A stretch of 64,000 nucleotides of DNA from Lycium barbarum. Lineage: Eukaryota > Streptophyta > Magnoliopsida > Solanales > Solanaceae. The notes beneath the pieces are model-generated. The model was not told the DNA's origin. It did not search any database and saw only the letters and a list, made by a program, of their open reading frames with translations. Of the stretch, positions 22,337-31,995 are shown one piece after another. A program made the position numbers and the translations under genes. Positions within the stretch are counted from its first letter, which is position 1; every line of letters starts with the position of its first letter. The stretch covers positions 118,175,657-118,239,656 of the forward strand of contig NC_083345.1 in assembly GCF_019175385.1 (NCBI RefSeq), written 5' to 3'.

Positions 22337-23875
22337 TTACCGCTTTTCTCGCCATTTGGAGCTTATGAATTTGTGCCCCAACTTTGAATCAAGATCATGA
22401 TGACGCTCATAGGGCGGTGGTAGAAAAACGAGGCCAACTTTCGGGTATCGCATTTTGCACTTCTTGGCCCTTAAGTGAGGCATGCCATTTTGTCTTCTTG
22501 GCATAGCAAACTTTAAAATGAAAACGCTTTCTTCTTCATCTCCAAAATTTTCCATTGGCTCGGTTAGTTCAACTTCCATATCATCAACCCAGCACAATGT
22601 TGAAAAATGGTTAGAATGTGGTCCAGCGCGCTCAAATTCCAAATTTGCATGAGTTTTGACATCCTCACCAAAAAATGAACTAGAGTCTTCAAAAACCATT
22701 TCATGAACTTTTTTATGCAACTCTAGTATCATTTCTTCAATCTTGGCAACATTCACTATTTTTGGGTTGGTAGGTTGGCAATTCGCCATTAGCTCATCAA
22801 AATCAATCTTGACCTCTTCTTCATTGGAAACCAACTCAAAATTATAATCCATGGCCCTTTGATATTGAGCATTACATGCCTCAATCTTTACATACAATTC
22901 GGCCTCCAATTTTTGGATAGTAATTTCAAGCAGCTCCATTTCTTGACTTTGCTCAACATGTATTTTTAGAAATTCTTCCATCATCCATGAAATGCCTTCA
23001 CGGTGATTTCCATAGGCTTCAAGTTGTTGAGCTTGATTCATTAACCAATCTTGGCTCAAAATTTCCATTTTGTCAAGATGTTCTTCCTTGTGAGAGTCGT
23101 CCAACTCTTGTAAAAATCCATCCATGGTGAGATACACCTTTTGGACAGTTTCATCATCTCCATGTTGAACTTATTCCCACAATTTGGTCAAGACTTGCCC
23201 ATATTGTTCATTCCTCCCCATTATGCTTTTCAAAATTTCCTCAACTTCTTCTTTTTGAGAATTGGAGATTTCTTCTTCAAGATTATGCTCTTCTTCTTCA
23301 AGTTGAACCATTTCTTCAATTTCACAACTTTCGTCGTGGTCACAAGAATTTTCGGGTTCATCTTGTAAACTTGAAATCTCTTCTTCAACCATTTCATTTT
23401 GAGGAGTCGACACTTCCATGACAATTGAGGAATTGGCATCCTCAAATGAATCATTCATTCTTTTCATGGCTTCTCCATTTTCTAAAATGGATTGTTGGAG
23501 GAGCTTTCGTTTTTCCTCCATCTTAGCTTCTCGATCTAAGTATGTTTGGAGCATTCCCATGATGCCTTCATATCCGGCACTTTGTCCATCATTTGTCATG
23601 TTGTTGTCCCTGTCAAGCTCAAAAGCACAACTAGCATTTTCGTTAGAACAACTAGGGGGAGGGGAAGTGAAATAACTGGGACAATCACCCCAATGTCCAC
23701 CTTGGCCACCACATATATTACAAATACTCTCATCATAGGATTGAGACGGTGCACACATCTCTCTCCCGGGAGCATATTCACAATCTTGCCAAAAATGGGG
23801 TCCTTCACAATACGGACATGGGTCATCAAAATATGGATTGCAACCATCAAACCCATTTTCATTCCAAGATGCCAT
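22337..23875 (-). pseudogene. Gag-like protein with N-terminal zinc knuckles, one internal stop
   Basis: From an ATG at 23875 the minus strand is open for about 510 codons except for one TAA at 23171-23173, with the same frame continuing on both sides. The N-terminus reads MASWNENGFDGCNPYFDD followed by CPYCEGPHFWQDC (a CX2CX3HX4C zinc knuckle) and CNICGGQGGHWGDC (a CX2CX5HX3C variant). A long acidic helical region with Glu-rich heptads follows. The end is PKVGLVFLPPPYERH then DLDSKLGHKFISSKWREKR. It lies just after the primer site, where gag is expected, but true gags carry the knuckle near the C-terminus, so this is an unusual layout. RNA binding is inferred from the knuckles only. Confidence 0.75.
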
Positions 23876-23980
23876 GTTTTTTTTATATATAAAACACTGA
23901 TAACAACTACATAAATATTCACAGGTTCGGATCAAAGCAAGTTAGCTTATTTCCTAGATTGGCCAAAATACACCAATTGT

Positions 23981-23998
23981 TCCCCGGCAACGGCGCCA
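23981..23998 (-). other. Primer-binding site, tRNA-Asp
   Basis: The minus strand reads TGGCGCCGTTGCCGGGGA, fully complementary to the 3' end of plant tRNA-Asp including CCA. It lies four bases from the 5' LTR (24003). This fixes the element's orientation. Confidence 0.93.
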
Positions 23999-24002
23999 AA
24001 AT

Positions 24003-25306
24003 TGGATACGCTCAAATTACACCTCTTAATGGTATAACGCGGACGTTGTCAAATATAGTAACCCAACAAGGTTGGGGTCGAATCCCACAAAGAACAATAT
24101 GTAGGCGATTTAAGCAGATTAGGAATTATCACTAACAATAGCTATGCCCGAACGCATCAATGGTGGTTTTTGATAAGGTTTTGATAAAATATGGAAATAT
24201 AAATTCTAATCTAGAAAGCAAGAAAATTGATCAATGGCAACAAGAGTGGAATAAAGGAAACTACTTCTCAAGTAACAATCCAATCTATTTCACGAATTAT
24301 AAATAATAGTAAGTTTATGTTATTTAGCCTCGGATAATGACTCTAAATTAACTTCTTCCGAAGATTAACTAGACTACCCAATTGAAGATCCCTCAAGAAA
24401 TTAGGAGCATTAAGAACACCCGAATATGACTACATGTGGTATTGCCTATTCCTAGGTCAACTTCCATTAGATGAGGGTTAACGCCCCGAATTCATGTTAA
24501 TTATTCTATCCCAACTCCGTTCTTCCTCTTCCGAGTTTCAAACAAAGTAAATGGGCGAGTTCAAGGGTTAGCTAATCCATTGAAAACATTCAAGAACAAT
24601 AATAATTAAAATAGCAAGAACTTAATTGATTAAGAATAATACATATGAATAAATAAGCACAACAAGAGTGTCAATCTTAATTGTCACCAAGAGATTTCCA
24701 TCAACAAGGATTAAAAAGAAGAGAGAACATTTTTGTAGGAACCCTAGCCTCCACTTTGTGAAAGCTGCCAAAGATATGTTTAGAAAAGCCTAGTTGGCTT
24801 TTTATAGGAACTGGAATATCAAAAATCGTAAAAATCCGAGTTCTGTTCGATCTGGCCCAAAATTCCTTCAACGCGATCGCGCCATGTGTCAGTGCGATCG
24901 CGTGGATGACGTCAGCTCCACTCGCCTTACTTCAGCACGAACGCGTGATAATTTAACGTGAACGCGTATAGTACCAAGCGCGCGTGGGCGCGAACGCGTG
25001 TGTTCACTGCGCGAACGCGTGTGTTCACTGCGCGTTCGCGCAGAGTCACAGACGCGCGTAAGCGCGAACGCGTGATATTTCTACGTGAACGCGCAGAGCA
25101 ATATTTCGCCAATAATTTCCAGAACCTCCAGTTGTTTCCAGTTTTGCAGTTTTTTTTTTTTTGCTTTTTTTCCACGCTTTGGCTCTAAGGACCCCGTATT
25201 ACCTGAAACATGATAAAAACCACGTGAAATAACATAGACTTGCTTAAAAACAAGTAAAACTTATAGCCGAAAAGCGTCGATTGTGGCGTAAAATCACGCC
25301 ACATCA
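24003..25306 (-). mobile_element. 5' LTR of nested element
   Basis: This is the counterpart of 17106-18390. Its edge reads TGGATACGCTC, one base longer than the TGATACGCTC of the other copy, and it ends CACATCA at 25306. It contains the CG-word block at 24872-25097 and a TATA box at 24799-24806 (minus strand). Confidence 0.93.
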
Positions 25307-26860
25307 ATTTATAAGGCCTCCCATGTACAGAAGACGGGTTTTTTATTTTAAGTTTAGTCATTATTTCTTTAATTCATTCGATAGTTATTTATTCTCTTAC
25401 TAACACTTTTACTAAGTGTTTATACAGGAACCCGGAGATACATCCCGAAACCGACACTCAGAAGGAACCCGAAGACTTCATCGAATCACTGTTTGTATTT
25501 ACTTTCCGCATTTTTTTTATAACTGTACAAAACATAAACTCATCGCATAGTGGAAACTTTATTTTTTGAATGACAGGTTGATATATTTATTTACTTGTCG
25601 CCTTGTTTGTTAAACTTAAAATTGTCATTCGATTTAGGCAAGACTTAGGCCGTCAATACTTTCATAACTGTATTAAATTGACTTTGTATAAATACTATAT
25701 TAAATAAATTCACACTTTTGACGTTTAGGCAAAAAATACTAGTCCATCGTTTATTTTATATTATTTATATACTCTTAATACAACTTACATTTTATATTGT
25801 TTCGTGTACACTAATACATATTTTAATTAAGTTAAATTTACATTTTGACGCTAGGCAAAATATTAAGTCTTCTATTCACAAATCTTTTATTCTTTGGAGG
25901 CATTACACATTTTCACTCATTTTTTATTCACAATCCCTTATACTTATTTTTTTACCAATACTTTTTATAATTATTCTGTTCCTTATTCTTTGATAGGATA
26001 TTCATTAAACAAACACTTTTTTTAACTAAACGGTAGAAACAAGTCAAATAAACTTTACTTTTCTGAATAATTTTGCTATATAAACTCTTTACACCAATGA
26101 ATATTCGTAAATTATTTTTACATTCTTTATGCACTAACATACCTAGTTATACAATTCTTTATACACTTTAGGCTTGACGTACACTCTTTTACACTTGAAA
26201 TATGTTCTTTATATGTTTAATATACATACATTCTTTTAATATACATAGACGCATATTACATAGATGCACATTCTTTATATCCTTGACATATTTATTTTTA
26301 CATAGTCTCACATTTTTTTATATTCTTAATATAGTTACACATTCTTTACACTAACATATATATACACTCTTTATACTAACTGATATTCTTTTATACTTAT
26401 GAGGTGCATTCTCTTTATACTCTTTTATATATTCTTTTAAACTATACATTCTTTATGAATACTTGATACTTGATATAAATACATTTTTATACACTGTATA
26501 TACTTAGTATATTATCACCTAGTGTAGCTTTTCATGAAGTCATAACATTTTGAAAGCAGGTAATAATAATGATAAACAGATAGATAATCTCCCTCTGGTG
26601 TTCAGTTAAACTAAGTCTACGGACTATCTTCGGACAGGCTCTGACGGATGCTTAATACCTTCCCCTCGGGGTAAATAAAACCTTTATTTAGAATCTCATA
26701 GGTTTCGTGGACTAAAAATGGAGTAGACACACAAATAAATATAGGTTTCCTATTTTTTTCCTTAAAAATATGGTGGCGACTCTAACCCTTTTAAACCAGT
26801 TAGAAGAACCGGGAAGTTGCAAACTATCTTGGACCCCCGTTCAAAATAAGTTGAACAGAA

Positions 26861-26878
26861 TGGCGACTCCGCTGGGGA
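26861..26878 (+). other. Primer-binding site of compound element, copy A
   Basis: TGGCGACTCCGCTGGGGA begins three bases after the LTR end GTTGAACA. This sequence is the usual primer site of Tat/Ogre elements, which I recall as tRNA-Arg complementary. The second copy is at 35204-35221. Confidence 0.85.
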
Positions 26879-27760
26879 TTACCTAGGTTTTGACCTTAAC
26901 AGACATAATTTATGTGAACACTTGAGGGATATGTGATTATTTATCTGTTTTTATTATTATTACTTGTAATATATATCATGAACTGCTACAATATTATCTT
27001 TGAAAGGACGCGAGCAAAGCCAAACTCGTGTTCCTTATTTGTTTGAAGACATTACATGTTACTGCTTTCATTATACTGTCTTCGCACTTTCAATTTAGTC
27101 TTTGGTCGTACACATACACGCATTGTGCACGCGAGTTGTGCTTTGCGCTCCTCCGAACCTTCTTCAAACTCCTTAGCTTCAGAGATTGGTGGGCTAGTCT
27201 TACTACTTGCCATCTCGCAGTTGTCCGGATATTCTTTATCAGCTTAGGTGAATCTACTCTTAGAATTCTTAGGCCATTGTATGTATAATTTTGATCACTG
27301 CTCTAGCCGGATTAATTTCATTCTTTTTTTGTCACACGTTCTTATTTGCTACATGCTCTTTACATAGTACATATTCTTTATTTTTTTCACATACTGTATT
27401 TATTAGATATTCTTTAGTTGTACATATATACTAGACATACCTTCTTCCGCCTCGTCTGCTTTATCAGATAATTTTGGTTGACTTGTGTTGAGCTTGGAAC
27501 CTTTCCAACCTTCACACCCATTTTTTGGTCTTTACAATTACCGTCACAGCCACATTATTTTTCATACCCGTTTCCGGTCTTTGTACCATTGTTTTGACTT
27601 TACCATTCTTTTTTTTTAATACAAAACGGCCTTGTACATTCTTTTCATCTACGGAACACACTTTTCCAGATCTGAATTCTTGTTCGTAGACTCACTTCTT
27701 TTCAATACAACCACCAATTCACAAAAATCATACAAATCACATACAACACCGTATATGCCC

Positions 27761-28868
27761 GAACTACGTCTGACCTGATTCTTGTCCTGACAAGATACGT
27801 AGGCAACCCTACATAAGGGTTCGGTCTCCCCATTGTTTATAATAATTCACTGGAATAAAAAACTGGGACATTTATTTTGAAGAAGTTCCAAGACACTCTC
27901 CAAAAAGGCTTCTAAGAGCGTCCATCAACCCCTTGAAATCCAAAACCCAATAGAGGCAATACCAGCCTTACCCCAACTATCACCTAGTTTTGGTCCCAAA
28001 TTCTGGGATATAAGCTTTTCTTCTTCCAAGCATCGCAAGCCATGGAACTTTGGCATTTAGGCCTTTATTTTTCAACCCCAAAGGTCCAACACAAGTAAAT
28101 CCTTCCCCCCTCAATTATTCAATAATCGTGCCGACTGACAAGGAGTAATGCTGAAGCTCCGCAAACAGTGTGGTACCCAATCATTACAATCTTACCGATG
28201 AGCGCAGAGTATTTTTAGAAACTCTGTAAAGGTCAGAATCCCCTCTTACCACCTTGCCAGCATAAGCGGATTGTTTTTAAAGCTCCGCCGACGTTGACAT
28301 TTCCTTATAGCCAACCATGCCAATAAATGCAGAGTAGAATCAAAAGTTCTGCCAACGTCCAATTCCTCCATCACAATCTTGTCAACGTACTGGAGCAATG
28401 TCAAGGCTCCATCTATAGTTGACCTCCTTCTGCTCGGCTGCCTGTTAGAGTATTTTCAATGCTCTGGCTACGATCGGCTCATTTTTTTGACCCCCTACCA
28501 TAGTACTGTCCAAGATTTGAATCTATGATTGGTCCCTTCCTAGATAATTTTCAAAGGTCCGTCCGTGCCTACAATGGAAACACCCTTCTGCCGTCTACCG
28601 GAGTACTTGCAAAACTCCGCCTTCAATCGACACCTCTTCTTATATCTTATCTGCAAGAACTACGCACACCTGATTCTCTTTTTTGATGAGATACGTAGGT
28701 AACCCTTTTGGGTTCGGTATTCATTATTCAAAAAGAAAATCAGAAAAAAAAGTCCGAAAATTATTTGAAAATAAAAAAAAAATCTTTGTTCTTACCTCTC
28801 TGAACGAACTACGCGCACCTGATTCTCATCAAAGATGAGATACGTAGGCAACCCTTCTTGGGTTCGGT
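27761..28868 (+). repeat. Two-hairpin motif copies 1-3 (GAACTAC...GATACGTAGG)
   Basis: Copies at 27761-27825, 28657-28718 and 28806-28868 share GAACTACG, then ACCTGATTC, a hairpin, ATACGTAGG, a second hairpin, and TTCGGT. Hairpin 1 stems are TCTTGTC/GACAAGA in copy 1, TCTC/GAGA in copy 2 and TCTCATC/GATGAGA in copy 3. Hairpin 2 stems are AACCCT/AGGGTT, AACCC/GGGTT and AACCC/GGGTT, with loops of different sequence. Two more copies lie at 31445 and 31610. Internal region B has counterparts at 36103, 37001 and 37150. Confidence 0.8.
28142..28619 (+). repeat. Array of diverged hairpin modules (TCAAA-like loops)
   Basis: Seven modules about 55-150 bp apart each form a stem around a related A/T-rich loop: 28142-28160 GGAG/CTCC; 28205-28226 CAGAGT/ACTCTG (loop ATTTTTAGAA); 28266-28288 GCGGA/TCCGC; 28329-28352 GCAGA/TCTGC; 28391-28411 TGGAGC/GCTCCA (loop AATGTCAAG); 28447-28465 AGAG/CTCT (TATTTTCAATG); 28599-28619 CGGAGT/ACTCCG (ACTTGCAAA). 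An eighth lies at 31852-31870, AGAGC/GCTCT (ATTGTCAAA). Stems differ but remain complementary. The same set occurs in internal region B (about 36480-36965). Confidence 0.8.
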
Positions 28869-29534
28869 ACCCCTTATTCAAAAAATACAAAAAAAAAAAA
28901 ATTTTAGATTCATATCTTTGACTTGGTTGGTACCAACACAGTTAAGAATGTGCATAGGAAAGAAACAAGTAACAATCGATATGATGGAGAGGACTGACTT
29001 CGTGGTAAACCATAGATTCTTTTCGTACCTCTCATTCACACTTTAAGTGACACTTGAAAAATTCTCTTGCATGCTTGTAAGACAAGAACAAAACCAACCT
29101 CATTGTTTCATGTGCATTGCATGGTGAGCTTTAGATAGCGTTCAATTGCATTGCATTGTGATCTAGAACCTGGCCTGAATGTCTATTGAGGCGAAATTAT
29201 GAGTAACACTTGATATAGGAAAGGATCGTAGGCCTTCTTTGACCTGTTTGAGCCTCTCTGACCTATCAAATAACATTATCCCTAGCATTCCCCCTTTGAG
29301 CCTAAAGCCTTTTCTTTGGCAACCACATCATAAGCCTATACTATTTCTGAGTACTTACACATACTATCTCTCTCTTGGCCCAACCTCCTTGAGCGCACCA
29401 GAAACGTGCAACCATGGATAAAGATCCAAGCTGAAGTTGCCAAAAGCAAAAAAGATACAAAAGTCCCAGGAAAAAAAAACGAGAACGACCTCCAAAGCAA
29501 GAAGGAGCCACAAAAAAAAATCAGTCATTCGAGA

Positions 29535-29670
29535 TCTCGGACATACAATCCGTTATTCCTTTTTATTTTTCACATTTCGGCATACAACACGGAATTAGCA
29601 TCAAGACTTCGGGCATACAACCCAGGTCAATTCTCTTAATCCCCACTGAGTCTCGGGCATAGAACCCCGA
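29535..29670 (+). repeat. Hairpin modules with CATACAA loops
   Basis: Four phrases of the form stem-CATACAA-stem occur: CGG/CCG around ACATACAAT (29538-29552), TTCGG followed by CATACAACACGGAA (29576), GGG/CCC around CATACAA (29611-29623), and TCGGG/CCCGA around CATAGAAC (29653-29670). They appear related to the phrases at 31210-31300. Confidence 0.65.
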
Positions 29671-30292
29671 ACTCCAAAAAAAAAGCTCCAACTTGCAAAA
29701 GAAGTCTCACAAGTACAAAAGAAAGGAACAACAAAACGAAGCAGATCAGTGTCAGAGCACACAAATACCGAGCATGTACGCAGTGCAATGCTCAAGGAAG
29801 GATTAGTCACTTATTACCCAAATGATATCCTACCCGTTTCCCCAGCCTACATTAAAAATCTGTAACAAGCCCTACGTGATCCTATGCTAAGGTTCCTCAC
29901 ATTAGTGGATACTTACATGACGGCCAAGCTTATGGTATCGCAATTGCATGCATTGAACATCTTTCTGAGTATGAGAGTACTTCTCTAGACGTCTGAAAGT
30001 TCAAAAATACTGAATATGTGTGAAAAAGGGACTTCCTTTTTTGTGAGAGCATTTGAAACATGAGGATAGGTATAGTTCAAAACCTTTGCTTGAAGCAAGA
30101 CGAACAAATCTTATCGATACTTAGGGATGTCTGAGGTACCATTTGAAGCTATAGGAAGTATCTCGAAGTCAATCTCGGTTAGATAAGAAGAAATTGATAG
30201 AATTCTTATGCACAAAACTAATTGTTGGTACCAACTGAAGTCAAGACACGATTCCCTTCACTTCTTCATTCTTTACAAAAAAAAAAAATTAT

Positions 30293-31175
30293 AGGCGCCC
30301 ACCTTCTAATGCGGGTATTTTAATTTCAGTCAGGCGCCCACCTTCTAATGCGGGTATTTTAATTCCAGTTCAGGCGCCCACCTCATAATGCGGGTATTTT
30401 AATTTCAGTCAGGCGTCCACCTTCTAATGCGGGTATTTTAATTTCAGCCAGGCGCCCACCTTCTAATGCGGGTATTTTAATTTCAGTCCAGGCACCCACC
30501 TTCCAATGCGGGTATTTTAATTTCAGGCGGGTATTTTAATTTCAGTTCAGCGCCCACCTTCTAATGCGGGAATTTTAATTTCAATCAGGCACCTACCTTC
30601 CAATGAGGGTATTTTAATTTCAGTTCAGGCACCCACCTTCTAATGCGGGTATTTTAATTTATGTTAGGCGCCCACCTTCAAATGCGGGTATTTTCATTTC
30701 AGTTCAGGCACCCACCTTCTAATGCGAGTATTTTAATTTGTGTTAGGCGCCCGTCCACCTTCTAATGCGGGTATTTTCATTTCAATCAGGCACCCACCTT
30801 CTTATGCGGGTATTTTAATTTAATTTAGGCGCTCACCTTCTAATGCGGGTATTTTAATTCCAGTTTAGGCGCCCACCTCATAATGCGGGTATTTTAAATT
30901 TCAATCTGGCGCCCACCTTCTAATACGGGTATTTTAATTTCGGTCAGGCGCCCATCTTCTAATGCGGGTATTTTAATTTCAGCAGGCGCCCACCTTCTAA
31001 TGCGGGTATTTTAATTTCAGTTAGACACCCACCTTCTAATGCGGGTATTTACTTTATGTTTAGGCGCCCACCTTATAATGCGAGTATTTTAATTTCAATC
31101 AGGCGCTCACCTTCTAATGCGGGTATTTTACCTTCAGTCAGGCAGCCACCTTCAAATACGGGTATTCCATTTCAA
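30293..31175 (+). repeat. 38-40-bp minisatellite, about 23 units
   Basis: The unit is AGGCGCCCACCTTCTAATGC followed by GGGTATTTTAATTTCAGTC. About 23 units follow one another, one of them a short partial (near 30525-30545) and one with a 4-bp insert (about 30748). Variants such as CCTCATAATGC recur at units 3 and 16, suggesting block duplications. It lies in the 3' part of the internal region. Tandem arrays at this position are known in Tat/Ogre-type elements and can seed satellites. Confidence 0.95.
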
Positions 31176-31209
31176 AGCTCTAGCACACAAAGCAAAGTAT
31201 GCATTAAGA

Positions 31210-31300
31210 TCTCGGCACACAACACGAGACTTCATTTCATTTTATGGCTCCGACACACAAACCGGAGTATGCATCCAGGTCCTAACTCACAATCCAGGAC
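31210..31300 (+). repeat. Hairpin modules with CACACAA loops
   Basis: Three consecutive phrases have perfect 5-bp stems of different sequence: TCTCG/CGAGA (31210-31229), CTCCG/CGGAG (31248-31267) and GTCCT/AGGAC (31279-31300), around GCACACAACA-, ACACACAAAC- and AACTCACAATCC-type loops. A fourth, decayed, follows near 31317. Confidence 0.75.
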
Positions 31301-31444
31301 TCCTCCACATTTAAAGCTTCGACACACAACCTGGTATTTTCATCAAGGTCGCAACATACAACTTTGTAGTCCATTTTAATCCATGGCTCTGAGTTTGGTC
31401 GCCCCTTTAGCAATGAATTATTTTCCTCCCCAACAAGTTTTCCC

Positions 31445-31673
31445 GAACTACAATCAGTCTGAATCCCATCTCAGGGATATGTAGGTAGCTCGAATTTGAG
31501 CATGACCGTTCTTCATCTTACACTTTCTAGAACCACTCCAACAACACTGGGGCAAAATTTTGATCGGACGATCAAAATTTGCCACAACATCCATTAGCTA
31601 CCACCTTTCGAACTACATTGACCTGATTCTCGTGATTGGCAAGATATGTAGGAAGCTCTATGTAGAGTTCGGT
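31445..31673 (+). repeat. Two-hairpin motif copies 4 and 5
   Basis: Copy 4 (31445-31508) has hairpin 1 stem ATCCC/GGGAT and hairpin 2 stem GCTC/GAGC. Copy 5 (31610-31673) has a weak first hairpin and AGCTC/GAGTT for the second (one G-U pair). Both keep GAACTAC, a CTGA.TC phrase and GATATGTAGG. The second-hairpin stem thus differs from copies 1-3 on both sides. Internal region B has lost this part. Confidence 0.75.
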
Positions 31674-31981
31674 CATATCGGGGTGAGAATCATTTTTACC
31701 CCAGCAAGTATACAATCTTGTACCCTCCCAGCGTCTCGTAGCTCGACATTGGGGCAATTTTGGAAGCGATGACGTGGGTACGCGAATATTTTTCGGCCCT
31801 AAACAATCCTTCCCTATTTATAATTTTGCTCATAACCCTGCCGACGGATGGAGAGCATTGTCAAAGCTCTATCAATGTCTGGCTTCTTTTCCCATACATA
31901 TCCCTTTAGTAATCCTTTTCCGAGCCAAAATAGGATACACATCAACGTCTTCGTCCGAAAACTCTTTCATCGTCTCCGGTT

Positions 31982-31995
31982 GAAGAGGGACAAGC
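31982..31995 (+). other. Polypurine-like tract before LTR B
   Basis: GAAGAGGGACAAGC directly precedes TGTTGACACC. The second copy, CAAAGAGGGACAAGC, precedes LTR C (39071-39085). The position fits second-strand priming. Confidence 0.6.

Larger units (their letters stand above)
17106..25306 (-). mobile_element. Nested non-autonomous LTR element, tRNA-Asp primed
   Basis: Two direct repeats, 17106-18390 and 24003-25306, bound an element oriented to the minus strand. Next to the right LTR is the reverse complement of TGGCGCCGTTGCCGGGGA (23981-23998), complementary to the 3' end of plant tRNA-Asp, a primer also used by Athila-type elements. Next to the left LTR is a purine tract (minus strand TTTAAGTTGGGGGTGT). 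The target duplication is ATTTC (17101-17105) versus ATTTA (25307-25311), one base diverged. Uninterrupted copies of the target at 33640-33660 and 40735-40750 confirm the insertion point. LTRs differ by roughly 20-25 substitutions plus a 20-bp duplication, so the insertion is young. It carries two reading frames but no pol, so it is non-autonomous. Confidence 0.93.
15443..26857 (+). mobile_element. LTR A of compound element (interrupted)
   Basis: The LTR occupies 15443-17105 plus 25312-26857 (about 3.2 kb without the insert). Its 5' portion differs from LTRs B and C at many shared sites (GTTAGAGAGC for GTTAAAGAGC, AAGACAGGGGAGTGG for AAGAAAGGGGAGGGG). Its 3' portion, by contrast, is close to LTR B, including about 215 bp that LTR C lacks. 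The right end GTTGAACA (26857) is followed by GAA and the primer site. A CT-rich, CG-containing leader (about 16080-16480) and a candidate splice donor CTCCGGTAAGC (GT at 16565) lie in the first half. Confidence 0.88.
26858..31995 (+). mobile_element. Internal region A of compound element (non-coding)
   Basis: The 5.1-kb interior has no gag/pol and no frame longer than about 110 codons with protein-like texture. In order it holds: primer site (26861-26878); AT-rich leader; two-hairpin motif copy 1 (27761); a hairpin array (28142-28619); two-hairpin copies 2 and 3 (28657, 28806); a CATACAA-loop hairpin array (29535-29670); a 38-bp minisatellite (30293-31175); more CACACAA-loop hairpins (31210-31300); two-hairpin copies 4 and 5 (31445, 31610); one more hairpin of the first type (31852); and a purine-rich end (31982-31995). 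Confidence 0.85.

Noticed and set aside
25718..25993. Hydrophobic 91-codon frame repeated at 34040 and 41132
   Set aside because: It falls in AT-rich LTR sequence, is shifted in LTR C, and has the Ile/Leu/Phe composition expected of T-rich DNA.
27761..27825. tRNA-like or polymerase III unit suggested by GGGTTCGGT in the two-hairpin motif
   Set aside because: No A box at the right distance, no acceptor stem and no T-run terminator. The resemblance to a B box is too short.
30293..31175. CRISPR-like appearance of regular 38-bp repeats
   Set aside because: The units abut with no unique spacers, and the sequence is a plant retroelement. It is a minisatellite.
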